The notes under the pieces were generated by a model. It made no database searches. It saw only the letters and a list, made by a program, of their open reading frames with translations, and was not told where the DNA came from. A DNA stretch of 64,000 nucleotides, from contig CM034547.1 in the NCBI GenBank assembly GCA_020055645.1, positions 18,763,013 to 18,827,012 on the forward strand, given 5' to 3'. Position 1 is the first letter of the stretch. Each line of letters opens with the position of its first letter. Made by a program: the position numbers and the translations under genes. This stretch comes from Tomocerus qinae. Lineage: Eukaryota > Arthropoda > Collembola > Entomobryomorpha > Tomoceridae. Below are positions 1 to 15,700 of the stretch, piece by piece.

Positions 1-3000
1 GGAGTTAAATTGCAAAGTAATTGCAAAAGAAATTTTGAGAGTACATGTGCTTGTGTAAGGTAAATAATCTTTTAGTTGAATAAAAAATGCAAATATGCTT
101 CTGACAGCTTGTGGCTGACTTTTGGTTGCGGTTCATTTACTCATTATACTCTACAGATTTGATTTAATGTGTGAAACCTTATAATAATGATTATGTGATG
201 GCCGTGAAATTTCTTCTTATCAAATCATATGCAGTACAGTACTGGCACAATACTAATACGTAGTTAGTACAGAGTGTGCTATGCTATGGTTCGAAATGTT
301 TTATCACGACGTAATGCATGAATGGTGTTTTTTATTCGTGTTTAAGCATTATCATAATGTTTGAAGAAGAGTTAATACCATTTATAACAATTCTAAAGGG
401 TAATATAATAAAAATCGCGAATCGTGCATTGCGAATGGAAATATTCGATACTGCGATTAATTCAAGTGAGTAATTGTGTAAAACCATTATTAGATGTTGC
501 AGGAACTAATTTAGGATTTAATACTTGGTTCACGAAAGCTTAGGCAGTAGGCGCTACCAGGTCTTGGTTATCAAAAGTGCTGCAGGTACGCTTTAGTGCA
601 GTGTTCATAAATCGAATCCTCAATCCGTCTTTAGGGTTGATGAACCGACTTAGTGATTCCTTGTCTCTTACGACCAACTCCTTAAGTCTGACGATGATTC
701 CTGTAGAGTAGACTGTGCAATAACATGTGTAGCTAACTTGACGTTTGATCATGCTTGCAATTCTATATTGTGTACTTATACCTACCATGCATTGAGTTAT
801 AAAAATGAGGCAGGAGAAAAGACAAGGCAAGACAGAGCAGCTCAACGAATGTTAACGAGGTTGTGTAGGTAGACGGATATTGGAATGGGAATTAGTATAA
901 GAAACTGACTTATTGTAGAAGCTGCTGATAATATGATCCTTACTACCAATATATAGCGTCTAGTCAATATTATGAACAAACAAAACAAAGTGCACAATGT
1001 TTATGTAGGATTCAATAAGAACAAGACAAGGTTGAATCTCGTTTTGTTCGTTTATTCTGTAGTATGAGCCAGAGCATGTCATGTACACGATTGCAATGTA
1101 TTGTCTATGTGTTTGTGATTTCCAGCGAATCCAAATGAAGCTCTCCATCTTCATTGACAGCTGCATTGATCATTTCATGTCAGCGTATAGGTACATATAC
1201 ACATAATACATAATTAATCTTACTTACAGACTCCAAGTGAATATGGACATACACATCCTATCACTCCTTACTTCTGACTGACTGCAGTAGACGCTCCTTT
1301 ATCTCTCCAATTTACTATTTACCAACAGGAGCATTTCAGACAAACAAACGGGTTGGGAATGCTCTGGTAAATGAGTTGAAATGCTGACGGACTCACTTGT
1401 CAGTCTGACATGACAGATTCCAAATGACGGCGAAGTTCAAGAGATTTCTACTACATATACTTAAGTCTATGATATTCTAGATGGATTGATTTCTAAATTT
1501 CATCTCGTCAGTTATGAAATTTTGCTATACTCAGCAATTGTTCTTAGAATTTCAAATGAGTCTGCCAAAAAAGGGGAACGTCTGCCTTGTTTGGGTGTGA
1601 AACACAACCACAAATGTATGCTTTACAACTTCATCATTAGTCTCGTCAAAGACGAATGACATTTGGAGATTCAGCATAAAATCAGTAGCCTCAATTGTGC
1701 ATAGTTGTGTTGAAAAAGAAGAATTTGTAGACCTATTATGTACTGATTAGTATAGAACATTATTAGATTTTGCATTTAAAAATCAATGGACGTTAATCTA
1801 AGCATTTATTGATGAATTGTGTATTTCTCCCCCTAATGTCATGGGCCAATTAAAGAATCGTATATAGGGATTTGCGAGGTTTAGATTGGGAATTTAGGTA
1901 TGATGTGCGTTAAGTTTAGATCGGTTCATTTAATTCGCACTTATTAAAACAGCCAAGTCAGTTATAGCATCAATTCATGTTGCAAAAGACGTGTGAATGG
2001 CTAAGTTTGAAGTGAGATTGCATTTTTATGTTTACTTCATAGGGAAGGAAACTAATCTCTATTTGAATATGTCCTTTTCCATACACTCTGACAGTTTTCT
2101 ATTCACACTCTGCTGCGTGTATGTAGATGTAAAGTAGCGTATTTTTAAGATGCAAAGTTATAGTTATAAAATAGTCAGAGATTATAAAATTTGCATTTGC
2201 AGATAAGTTATATCAAACATGTGACGGAGGGAGACGGAGTAGATATAGTCGATGTATCTAGTTGGTATAAGTACATGCAAAACTATATTTATCTTGCCAA
2301 ATGCCAATCTCTCTTTTCAGCATCTGATTTGTGTGCCATTTTGGCCATTCATCATTCATTCATTCTATCGTATAGGCATCAACTTAGTTTCATTCATCAT
2401 TTGACTTCCTTTGCGTTTTAAAACTTGACTCAGGATTCAAAGTAGGCAGAGGTAAAACTTGTTACTTATTTTAAGTAGGCAATTTATATAGTAGTTGTGT
2501 ATATTTGCTTAGTAAGTACCTACTTTCTTTAGAACTTGAGCTCAGTTGGTTATGAAAGGAAGTATTATTCTGCTTTTGGTAATATTATTGCTTGAAGAAT
2601 TTCCTGCGTATAGGATTAGGCACGAAATACTAGAAATATAATTGAGTAATTATTTTCGTTTTGGTTGCATGCACAGTTTTGTAAATGTATCGACAGAAGT
2701 TTTCTGAGACTCAGCCCCATAAACCCCAAACAAGGCAGTCTTTATACCATCTAGCATTTAAGTGCCTTTCCTAACATTGCGCTACCAAGAATTTGCTAAA
2801 TATTTCCTACATTTACGAATACCCATGACCTACCTTAGAGAACCTACTGCCGATGTTCTATTTAATTCTTTACCTGATGCAGTATGCTACTTACCACACA
2901 CACTTACCCGCACAACAATACACACACTTACCTATTTTAGTATCGTACATTTGTGTCAAAAGAAATATCAATACTGTCAGCGTATGAAGTATAAGTGTCA

Positions 3001-5693
3001 TTAAGTGGCTCATTATTTTTGATGTACAATAAACAGATTTAGTAACACCGCAGCAAAGTGGAAAATGGGCCACTCAAAGAAAACTAGTTCTGATTTTGAG
3101 TGAGAAATTATCCAGAGCACTGCTAATGTGCTTGCGAGTCATTTTGTAATCCATCAAGTGGTAATAATGTAGCACTCACTTAGGTACAGGTATTTATTTA
3201 TTTTTCAAATCTGTCTACCTGTCATAGTATCTATTTATTACGTAAAAGTGGCTAACAACGGGTTGGGAGTTTGGGATATGACTATACATAGTATTGAATA
3301 CCTATGTCTGAATTTTTTTGAAATGAATCCATTTTTTAAATATACTTTACGCAAAGCACAGCATCATCGTATTAACAAATTACAATGAAATTCATTTTCA
3401 TCAAATGTTACATTTAAAAACCAAACATTAGCCTTATTCACTACAGAAATACATATTTAAATTGTATAACAGATATGTAGTAGTTGCTTGACTCTTGTAA
3501 ACTTGGAAATGTCAAAGAAAAAAGAACAAAGTAGCAGAATACCATTGGCAAATTTATTTTTTTTAAATAGATCTTTGCACATATTTGTGAATGTATTTAT
3601 TACGTCAGACGGAGAAAAAGGAAATTCATCTGTTTGTCCATATGCAATTCATATCTATAGATAGAAAAGATACAATGGAAAACTATCGAATTGTAATGTA
3701 AAATGACTAGCTAGTAACGATTTGGAAAAGCAAAAGCTATGAAAGTATCATAGAATCTAGTAGATTATGTTATGTTTCAGCATTTCAGGGCAGGAAATGC
3801 AAACGAGAATGGGTTTTGATACTGTTAATATAAAGCAGTGCAGCCGAAAATGTGGGAAAGACAGAATCCGAAATCTAAAAGGCTCTATAATTTGTATCTG
3901 TAAAAGGAAAGTTGTGTAGTTATAGCAAGCAAAGTGGAAATGAACCGGAGAAATAGTCTAGAGTTAACATTGCATTGGATCTCTCATGTTCTGTAGTACG
4001 TTCTGTATAAAATGAAATAACATAACATAAAACAAGAAGAGGAAGCAAAGCATAAACTCAAGTGAATAAGTCAAGTAAACTACGGAAAAAGCAACCAAAC
4101 CAGCATCAGAAGTTTTTTTTGCAAATACGAAAGAGAAGCTCACTCAGAAGAGGAGCTTACACTTTACTGAACTTTAGTCTTCTGCCTACTGTTTAACACA
4201 TGCACATTGAATACCCACTGAATGTACAGATATCTCTGGCTTCCTTGCGCATGCATATACTATTTAAAGTCCTGCTCTCATGCAAAAACATATTGGTTTA
4301 TGCCTTGTACTTTGTTTGCAGTGTAATGTTCTAGTGTGGACTACTCTCATCTAAACTCAAGTCATTGCTTGCATACAGCCAAAACAGACTTACTACATTC
4401 AATATATCTAACCCTAATATTTAGTAGCAGCTTGTGTTAACCACAACCAAAGAAAGAAAGTCGCAACAGCAAGCAGGCCAACTAAAAGTAAATGCAACTC
4501 TATGCTGCTCATTTTGTGGCACGATAAGCCCTCGTCAATGACATATTTACCCCTCCACTTTCCCTTTCGCATTTTTCTTTAGCATTGAAATGACCAATTT
4601 TTAAGCACATGAATATTGTTTGATACATGCGCTGTTTCGATAGTTATTCCTTGAACCAGTAAATTACTGTAATCTCATACTAGGTTGTCCGTTGTCTTTA
4701 AATTTGAAAATTGATGGTTTGTTGGTAAAAAAAGGGGCTAAAAGATGTATTTTCTGAGATGAGATTGACGTTTTTATCTTTCGTTCGTTATCTCAGAATT
4801 TTTCTAGAATGCGTAACACAAATCCCTTTCAAGGGTGGAGCAAGGTTCAAGAGGTGATACAAAATTATTTTTAAAATGCAAAAGCTAATCAATACGTAAG
4901 CTTATAACTATGTTACTAGTTTAATTTAGTTTTCATTCGGAATATGGATAGAGGTGATTTTGGAGACGGAATGAGGACCCGAAAGGGAATTCGTCGTGTA
5001 ACCGCGTTGTTTCTCAGTGTCGTGTTCTGTTCCGTTCTTGTTGGTTAGGTGTAGGTTTAGCCATGTGATTTCATTGCACTCCACCGTGGTCCTTTACTTA
5101 GTGTCTGTTGTTTCCCCGTTCTTCGTTCCATGTCCTCAGAAACATAAACATATAACTTAGCCACAGAGATATACCTACCTCTACATAAAGTAGTTTAGCA
5201 TCTAGGTATAGTGCAACGATTGTGTAATACTATAATATAACAAAACACAACGTGATAGTGATAGGAGGACATGGCAGTGTACTTTCAACTGTCTTCCTAC
5301 GGTTTGTCTAAAAGAGTCCTTGTGATCCTTGGTCGGTTCAACTTTCTTTGCCTTTATTTATACGATTAGTAGGCAGTGTTTTTCTATAAGGAATAAGTAG
5401 TACAGGACATGTCCCATGTTCAGTTTAGTAGTACAGAAGGAATAGTAACGAGGATACAAGCTCTACAGTATGCTTTGGCGCTGTACTTTGTTGCTCCAAC
5501 TCAGTTGAGCTCGGTAAGTGAGTGTTCTACTGAGAAATCCGAAATCGGGACTGATTGTGAGTAGTAGGAGAGGAAGTTGAAAGAAGTAAAAGTGTGATGC
5601 TTCCATGTGTGGGCCATCACTTTGCGTTTGGAAGGAAGAGAAGCTACCCGGGTGTATTTTACTCTTGTTCTGTCATTCGTGTACTTTTTCCTT

Positions 5694-5830
5694 CGCCAAC
5701 TACCGACTCACTCACTTCAGTTTCAGTCTCAGTCGTCATCTCATCCCATCCTCACAGACACAGCACAACTCATTCAAGTCAGGCAAAGCAATCGTGCAAC
5801 TCATCTCTAGAACATCTCTGACTCTATCTG
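5694..5830. repeat. Cryptically simple pyrimidine-rich patch
   Basis: This stretch is built from overlapping, imperfectly repeated short words such as CTCACT, TTCAGT, CTCATC and CACAGACACAG. No fixed period persists. It produces overlapping open frames in all three plus-strand frames (about 5594-5871) because its composition disfavours stop codons, so those frames are not evidence of a gene. The structure fits repeated slippage rather than a transposon. It is one of several such patches in the window. Confidence 0.45.
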
Positions 5831-8800
5831 ATCTCTTTCTTCTTCTGCTAATATACATCAAAACTGGTTAAACCAGGACTATAGTGAACACTGAACAGTA
5901 GATCTGTTTTCTTACAAAACCCATCTTCTTCCCTATCGTCTTGTCTGTCATCAAATAATCTCTCTCCATTTCTCTGAAATCGTTTTTGTTAAACAACCGC
6001 TCTACTATCTTAGTAAACTCTTTAAATAAACTATTATTTTCATCCACTACTTCATAGAACTATAAAATCATAATACTTTTTCTCGGGTTTCCATTCCCAA
6101 AGTACATTATAAACTATAGAATTGTATTATGTACGAATGGTTTTCTCTCTCACACTCACGATGAGAATATGATCAATTTCCAAGTTCTAAAAAAAACTCC
6201 TTTCTAAATCATCTTCAAGTGCAGAAGATTTGGCTTGACAATTTCTCTTCGTCAGATTAAATATTCCTTCTACGGAAATATTGAGATACCTACTAAGTAT
6301 ATATACATTATCACAGTTTCGTGTCCTTAAGCTGGCTTGACTAAAATTAATAATAAGAAACTTTGTTCTTTGTGCATAACAGATTGTGACACGACACAAC
6401 AGTTGCATTGCATTGGCTCACTGTGGAAAAGACAATTTGGACAGCTACTTCTTCCATATAGAGAAGATCAAGTACAAACAAAGATAAAAAAGTTCGAGTA
6501 CTCAACGTTGCACTTCTATGCTTACAGAACAAGAGACCTTATTTACTTTTCGTTAGTTAGTAGTGTTGATTTGTATTCCAAGGAGCTCATCTAACTGACG
6601 TGAACTCAGATCAGACTTGCTCTTGCTTAAATTCTTGGCGAATGTTACAGCATAAGAAGATCAAATCAGCAGCTGAAGATTTCGTAAGTTTTTCCCATAA
6701 TTTTATTACAAGGGTGACAATTGACTTTGTCCTGCTTTAATTCTGTCATGGTTTGTTTCTTAGACCACCCCTACGCTCTTTTCAGGCTGTAATATTTAGT
6801 CACACTCAGGGAATGATACTGGGGAAGTAATATTCTTGATTCAATTCAGAATGGCACTTAGAATCATCAGCAATTAAAATTTATTCATTTTCGCAATTTC
6901 AGAAAATCTATAATTGAAATGTCTACACTTTAAAACGACTTACAGATAAATAGCGGTAGGTGTCTTAATGGAAAATTAATATAACGAATTTCATATCTAT
7001 AAGAATTAGAGAATTATTTTCCGTACAAATAGTTAGTAGGAAGAAAAGCCGAGACAAATGTCATGAGTCAAGTCATGATGGGGCTAAGAAGACACTTTAA
7101 ATGCGATGATGGCGAACCAATCATGTCTAAATCACTTTTGATAGAGGAACCGAACATAAATTGTTTGGTTTTGTGGTTTTTGCGGTTAGATAGAATGCTT
7201 TCGTTTTCATTTACTGTATGATGTGTAATGTAATGGTACGGCATAAGGCATAAACGCTGATAATGTATAGAAGAATCAACACAGTAAATCAGATTATGTA
7301 AATTTGTTCTATTCCAAAACCATAAAATATGCATATTCACATAACACACGTAAAGTGCCAGGCATATTCCTGAGCTATCAGTAAGAAACATCAAATCGTG
7401 TATTGTGCCATTAATGTTGGTTTCATACCTACAAAAATATTTTATGGGCAGGCATCTTCTGTATTTTATAGTATACAGCAATGCTCTGTTTTTATTTGTA
7501 CCATACACTCCTCGTGAGCTGCGGTAATAATGATAGTATTTTTATAGAGATAGGTATTTTCATATCGCGTGCTTTTTTGCCATTTATTTTGGAACACGGG
7601 ATCCGATTCCATCTCATCTTATGATATTCAATGCACAAGTGGCACATTAGAATTTTTCATGCTAACAAGGTAGTTATCTAAAGTGAGGATATTGTTTCCA
7701 CCTGATTTGACAGAATTACCATTCTGTAGTTGAAGAGACTACCGCCTCACAGTGAGATACGGAAACTTTTAATAGTTAACTGCCCTCAGTTAACTAAGAG
7801 TAAATAAAACATAGGTTAGTGTTAGTAATCGAGTTTACCATAAAACCCAGAGGATTTTCAGAGGTAAGACTTGATTTGCATAGTCGTAGTCTCACTAGAA
7901 TTTGGGAAAAGCCATAACAAACACAACACGTCAGGGACCAATTATGCCATTGCCATTTGCTTTGAGGACTCCCTGCATAGCATTTACTTTATGCATTATT
8001 GAGTCGATTATGTTACATTGAGTACCTGAATGGCTAACTTTGTTTGCAAACTGTTAATGTATTATAGTCACATATACAAACAATCTTCATCCATATACAT
8101 AGTTCGTCTGTTCTGCATTTTAAACCCTATACGGTCGCAATCACATCATAACAGTCACATAATCATGTTTACCCTGTTAATAATCTATAAGTCAGTTTTC
8201 CATATACTCTCTCCGCTCATGATCACGGACAGGTAAATATTATGTAGCAGTTTTCGTACACTTGTGTAAATGTGTGCAAAGAGATTTAATCTATGTGTTT
8301 CACTTGTAATCGTAACACTTATGTGTTCCAAATATTCTTTACGATCATTTCCATCTATAAAACAAAGCTATTCATCTGAATCTATGGTTCTCTTTTGCTA
8401 ACGATAACTTTGTTTCTTTACTCTCCTCCTGCTGTTACATAGATGTTTCTTGTCAAAAAAAGAACTGTAACTCACATGATTATTACGACAACCCCCAGTC
8501 CACGCCAAAACATGCCACTGGTTTTCTTGTTATGTTAACTTTAGACCGTTTTCTATGGCCACTCTGTACCGCGAGGAATATAATATCAAGCAGTTTAGGA
8601 GTCATAATAGACATTACTTACAGGAAAAAAGTGTGCACTCAATTGTGTATACATTATTAAATGATATGGGCATACCTACTTTCTATAAAAATAATTGAGT
8701 CCATAAAGATTTGAATTGTGGGACATTTTCATATCAAATACATACTAGTTGATTTTTTCTTCCGTGTGCATCTGCTATAGAATCATGATATCCTATAAAA

Positions 8801-9660
8801 TATACAGGGCTCTCTCTGCTTTGAACCACCTCTGTAAAAGACTACACAAGCTAACCGATTTTTCTCTCCTCTCCCCGATTTTTCAATGTTTTAAAGACTT
8901 CTTGTTCGTTTCAGAGGTAGGAAACGCGCAATTCTGTAAAAAGGAGTTAAAAACAATATTTTGGCTGATAGGTATTTTTACATTTGCGTTTTATTATTAT
9001 TGCATTGTACAAAAGTACGGACTGAAAGTATCTGAAACCTATGGGTGTAATCATAAAGGATAAAATAGTATTTAAGGACCATTTAATGCAATTTGAAGGA
9101 CGAAAATGAAATTATTAGATTTAATATTTATTATTACCGATTCTTACAATAGATTCTTACATTTATATCTTCGTCTGATTCTTGTGAAAATAATTTTGTT
9201 TTAATTCTGTATGTAAGTATGTCGTATCTTGGATGATTGCAAGCTGTATACTATGTATGTAGGCCGGCCTTCTCTGTAAGCAAGCAAACTGACATTTTCC
9301 CCCGCTTTGGTGATCCGCTTTCAGAGAAAACACTGTACTGTTTATCGCGTATTATTATGGGTCGCTAGAAATATGTGTACAGTGTCTCAATAAAGATCAG
9401 CATAAAAAACAGCACGAGAAACATAATGCACCAAAGAAAAGGAAAAAAATCAAGCCTTTCTTTCAACGTAGGGAAAGAGGCGACATAGTCAAATGCAAAG
9501 ACAGAGACCTAGGTCTAGGAAAGAGTTCATTGTTTGGTTTTCTTTACGTTTTCTAGACTATAAAAATACAGATATAAAACGCGTGGAGCGTTATGAAGTG
9601 CATAGTTATATTTGTACTGTCTTAAGTCTTGAGAAAATCTTAGTAATAAGTAGATTGCTC

Positions 9661-9720
9661 TAGGTTGAGTGAGTTGAGTTGAGATTCTTTGATCGTCTTT
9701 GTCTTGGTCTTGATCCGTCT
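9661..9720. repeat. Short-word reiteration (GAGTT / GTCTT)
   Basis: The sequence repeats GAGTT- and TTGAG-type words and then switches to GTCTT/TCTTG words. There are two or three adjacent near-copies of each, with single-base slips. No coding potential is visible. Confidence 0.45.
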
Positions 9721-12700
9721 TACCAAAGTTGGTAAACAGTCACTGACAATGATCACATGCAGAGATGGTTGCAATGTTTTAGGATTGCTAGTCTAAGCCA
9801 AGAGCTCAATCCTAGACTTAAATAGGATTCTATTAGCTCACGAATAATGTCTGTTCTGTGGCTATGTATGCACTACGTAAGTACAGTCGGTGCTATTAAA
9901 CACAAAAGTAGCTGAGACTATATTTTATGAGATATTTAGAGTGTCTTATTTGGTTTGTTTGAGAGTGCACATAAAAAGCTTAAGGTACTGTCGCATGATA
10001 ATGTAATGGCTTAATAAATGGCAAAAGGCAATACAGACAACAATTCTACACAACTTTCATTTGAAACTAAGCATAGAGGAATTTAGTTTATATGATAGAG
10101 ATATAGTTACAGAACAATCGAATAAAATATAATAGAAATTAGTCTATATACCTAAGTATACGCTAAACGAGCTAGATAGCATAAGTATTCAATTTATTAG
10201 TTATTAGACAAATCTCACTTTGATGCTCCGTTGATCCAATTTGATATAGAGTAGTCATTCAATGTTATTGGTGAAAAATGGGGCCATTCACAGTAGGAGT
10301 CTAGTTTGATTGCTAAAACTGACCATCACTTATTTACTGTTGCGTTAGTTAGACTTGCAGTCCTTAAGCATACTGACTGACCAAACTCAACGACGATGTC
10401 CTAATGCCAGAACAATTTTCTATATGAAACGGGTCAGGCTTAAACGGAACCAACAAGCATAATATAGCATATACCATTTCATTGAAGCTATGCAATGCGA
10501 TAGTCAAACTAACCAACGCAACATAAAGCTCTAAATGCTTTATGCCTATATGGCAATGTGAATTCATGATTGTCTTACCCCAACCACTTTATGTATAAAA
10601 GTAACACAGCGTCAAAAAAGGGAATGTTCTAACAGTGATGTCGTTTGTTTCCATCTGTTTTGGTCAGAAATGCAGGGACTTTTGGCAATAAAATTTTTAC
10701 ATGCACCTGCTGAGTATTTCAGTTACAATTCCAGTTTGGAGTGTGAACTAGATCTATCACCACTATGTCTTATTTTGCTATAACAGTCCACTATTCCAAT
10801 GAGTTAAAATAGCTAATGGTAGCTCAGTCATTGGAAATTGTTTCAAAAAGGACATCGATTCGCAAAAAAATCAATTTCCCCATGTAATTAAATTACGTCT
10901 ATCAGCCATTATTGTAATAATAGGAAAAAATTGTGAGACTAAGAGAATGTAGATAAAAACAATGCGCGTAGTTCATTTATTAATTATTATTCATTCTTAT
11001 CCAGTACATGATAATAAATGTAAAATTCATTTCAATAACTGCCTTGTGGTCTTTTCAGAAAATATCTAACATGATAAACTTTACTACAGAAAACATTTCA
11101 CAATTATACGATATTTGTATTTCATTGTATTAGGTTTATCTAGTTTCTGTGGATTATTGTGTGTCTATGTCGTATCCATCAAGTCAAGATAGCTTAATGT
11201 GGTTTGTTGATGTATTGAACGTGTAAAATGTTTGTATGGTCGTATTTTGTAGTGTATGTAGACTTAGTTGAACATGAACACGAACAAGTTGAGTACTTGT
11301 CCGAAGTGGACATGGAATGTATCCTGTAGCAAAGCACAAGACGTAAAAAGTCTGAAATCATGTCCATGCTCATGTCTTCCACAATAAAGGAATGCTGTAA
11401 AGAAAGAGAAGAAAGTTGAAGAATTGCGACATCATGTCGAGTACCTACAGAAATTTAATGACATGAGTAATATAATGTATTTCTATGTTGGGAGTAATCT
11501 AAAATCTCGAAAATGAATATACAGTACAGTTAAACTGAATCAGACAATCTAACAATAACGTTTCTGTTCAGTAGATTATTGTCCAAATGTAAATGTAGGT
11601 ACAGTAATGTACATTTAAGTTTCTGATTGTGAATTGAATTGGGATCTGGGACGAAGTGGTTAGATTATTTGTGACGCAATTGCTATTGTGATGCTGTGAA
11701 GTGAATAGTGCAGTAGAATAAGAGAAGCTAACAGATAAGATTTGTGGCTAGATAGTTAGATTTGTCTTGTCCTATTATATATGCATATCCTGTAAGCTAT
11801 AATTCTTTGGTTGACACAACACCAGACCAGACGAGATCACTTAAATTGTGCGGGCCCTAATAATCGTGCATAAAACTCAATAACTCGACTTGCTACATAA
11901 TAAGAACTTTTATTTCTTTTTTTGGCTAGTTATAGTAACTGATTGCTAGTGGGTAATAAAATATTATTTAACAGTCAAAGTTCAAACATATATCTTGTCA
12001 AAGTTTGAGGAGATTGAATAAATAGAATGCAATTTCTTTTCTTTCTCATTCCTTTTATTCACTCACTCAATAAACTTTAGATTACACGATTGTTATTCTA
12101 TTGTGTCTATTTTATGTATCTCTTGACTCTTTAATGTCGATTCGAACATATAAGATGTGATAAGATTGCATAAAAGAAGGCGAATCATTTACACAGTCCG
12201 TTTCATTTCTTTGTTAGAAATTCAATAACCAAACGTGAGTAATTTATGAGAAAATGTACAAAGTAATTTATCATGAATTATATTTAATTAAAATTTCTTT
12301 TTATTCGATATGAGTAATGTCTACGTGCAGGTGATAGTACTGATAGCTCATCCCTCAACTATAAAGACTCCGTATTGCTCAGGATCATGCTTTATATCGT
12401 TTCGTTGTAATAAACAAATTGTAATCTAAAGACTACTTACACATCACAAAAAGTTAAGAAAAAATTAATCAGAAAACAACAGAGATTCTCTTTTATGTTT
12501 CAAAGGAGTAAAGAAATCTACATAGAAAAATCTACCTACTTATTAATATTCCAAGAGCAGGTTGAGTATGCGGAGGGCATTGAATTGGTATTCCATTTTA
12601 TGATTTGACCTCCCATATTGAAAACTGAACATGGTCTTCATATGTATCCGCTAGTTAATAGTAGCTGGCATTAGTGAATTAAGAAATATCTACATTGAGT

Positions 12701-15700
12701 TATTACCCATGATGACTTTGCCCTTTAAACGGATAAATATTATCTCTCTGGCATATATCGATAAAAACTTGCACTCTGCGTATTTTCTCTGGATTACTTT
12801 ATGTGAAGATAAGTAAGTATGCAATATACTATAGATTAGAATTACTTATGAAACGTAAGATTACGTCATAGATTGCTAGAGTGAGTTTTCTTTACAGCAG
12901 GGCGATTGACAAGGTAGTTAGGGCGGAACTAAATAGACTCGAAGATGTCACGTTTTTCATTGGAATCAAAGTTACAATTTTCTACTAAAATGTTAATAGA
13001 ATTGTAAGTTGCCTTGCCTTTGGCTGCTACGGAAGATGACTTGATGACAAATTCGAGACCTGATGTATGTTACCAGGTAGAAAATTCTGAAGTATAAGTT
13101 GTAATTGAGTTACGATTGACTTTTCGCAGATGGGAAAAAATCAAATCAGCATTTAGGTAAGGAAATAAGGATTCGGTGCTAGTTTCTTTGACGTAATAGA
13201 ATTTGGAAATTCTTGAATATACATAGATGGCTGGGGAGAGCTATGGATTGCAGTGCTGATGTCGATAGCAATAAATAGACAGAGATGAGCAAGGATGGGA
13301 ATTGGAAGTAAGTAAACGTGATCCGAAGAGACACGACAGTTTAGTTAGAACTCATTTCCACAGGGCATTATTCTCTGCTCTGACTTATCTCGCTGCTCTG
13401 ATTGTGATACTCTGACAAGTCAATAGAGTAGAGCAATGTTGGTAGAAAGAAGCAAGTCGAGACGAACCAAGTCAACTTTTCTTCCTTTTCCATTCTAACT
13501 TCAGATTAACCGAGTCAATGCATCTCATCTCATATCGAATCACTCCGTGTAATAACCTTTATCATAATATCCTGCCTTGCATGCAATCCATTCCAATCTC
13601 CATACCTTTGAAGAAGACGAATCTTCGGTCCAGTCACCCAGACTCTTCTTACGTCTACCATTAGCAGTTACTTTTTGCTAGTTCTTTCTTAATACAACCC
13701 AACCCACCTATATCGAGGATATCAGAATTTTACTTATAAGATATAATAGCTACCAAACCCGTAGCTGTACCAGACAAACACTTATTATGTTCTGAATCAT
13801 CCAAAAGGCGAAACGAATGATGTTAAACCTGATTTTCTTATCCTTCATTATTATAATTTGACTTAACTTGTTTGTCGTTGTTCTTACTTTTCTGCTTCAG
13901 ACTTAAAACTTCACACTTCTCTTTGTTTGGCAGAAAAATTTACAAATTATTTACCTTTTGCACGGTTTACTTCACGTAGAGACGCATCTTTTTCAGAATG
14001 GTTGGGCAGCACCTATTTTATACACGCAGAAATATAAACCTTCCACTAGTGTACAATATTTATTACAATACTCTTTTATGAGTTAACATCTCTTAACATG
14101 AAATGTACTAATAGCGTTCGTTCTATTGGTCCTTTGAGTCCGTCTTAGCTAATAAATGTTTTCTAGCTGGTTCCGTTACACTACATTATTATAAAATAAG
14201 GTTGATGTTGATCTACATTATATATATTATACTCTACTGCAATAACTGCCGTATTACTGGCATTAAGTACCAGTAAGTAGGCATATTCTCCTTGCATGTA
14301 GATAATCTTGAATGTAAGTACACGAATTAAATAGGTATGGGTATTATGTACTATGTTTTATAAGGATGTTAACGCACACAACTACATAGACGCGATTTCG
14401 TTTATGAATTTCGTGATGACAATACAAAGCATAATATAGGAGGCGAAGCCGGCTTTCAACCTTTCATTTTAAGTAACAATACAATGGGAATACGTTAAGC
14501 AAAAGGTTTTGGCAAACACCACCTAGTAGGCAATGTAATATTTTCCGCTTTAGTTAACTCAGGCGTTAATGTCTTTACACCGCAATCACCACACCGGAGG
14601 GAATGTTAAAAGCATCTTATTATGATCAATAACCAACCTCGATGCTTCTTTGTAATAAGGTTCAAAATTATATGGATTTCAGTTTTCTATCTACCTTTCT
14701 CTATTTGTTAAGCAGAAATGGTCTGTCTGACTGTCTCTTCTCAAAACATGGGTCGATATCTTGACTTGCATTTAAAGTTGAACTGTTCCAGAATTTCAAT
14801 CAGCTAAGGTTCAACTAGAATCTATTTCATCATAGTCTTGTACTAACTTCACCCAGACTAAGATTCGACATTAGGAGGCAGCCAGACACAGACAGAAAAC
14901 CAAATCACACCCTAGCAAACATCTTAACTATAATTTCCCAAATTGTTAGATGGATTTTATTATATTACCTTACTACGCATCGAGAATCATTTCATTTCTT
15001 TACGATCTACTGAATTTACTTTTCAAAAGTTTGAGTGTTTAGGCACTTGTTTTTGTTGAACTTAAGATTTCCTCTGGTTAACAGGCGTAAAGTGTCGGTT
15101 AGATTTGCATAAATCAACAATAAGATCAGAGATGAGTGAGAGATAGGACACATTTATATAGTACTTATATAGTACTTACCCAAAGCCGACGCATGTAGCT
15201 GCAACGTGACATTAATTTTTGTAGGAAATCAAACGAGAGGAAAATTCTCAGATGGTTATTTAAATAATGTCTATATCCCAAAGTAATTCTTTATGTCTGG
15301 TAGCCTTTAATATAGTGTAAAGCTAGTAATTATCTTCAGCCTCATTCCGTCTATTAGTTGCCTATATCCCTCCTGCTGTGTCTCACGAAACCTTGTCATG
15401 CAGGGAAAAGGAAGGTGGCTACACTCTAAGATAATATAGCAAAATTAAATTTTGCACGATAAAGACGGTAAACACAGTAAAAGACTCATAAACATTAACA
15501 CATCTTTCAAGTTTAGGGGCTCTTCTTGACACCAGAATGGTTGCCTTTGGAATTTGTGTTGACTTGACACCTCCTCCTACTCATGGCATGCATGCCCGTC
15601 AACTGGCTACAAATAATATACGTAGCCAATATATACAAATATAGTTATGTATACATAGAGAAAACTAAAGCCTGGTGATTTGATGTGGCACGACCTCCTG

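Noticed and set aside
290-305. GGTTCGAAAT, resembling a tRNA B box
   Set aside because: No A box, cloverleaf pairing or T-run terminator could be placed around it. No convincing tRNA was found elsewhere.
5594-5871. Three overlapping plus-strand open frames
   Set aside because: They lie over a reiterated pyrimidine-rich patch that lacks stop codons by composition, and all three frames being open at once argues against selection on any of them.
7068-7508. 146-codon minus-strand open frame
   Set aside because: Composition looks random, rich in Tyr, Cys, His and Asn as expected from AT-rich DNA. There are no domains, splice signals or coding bias.
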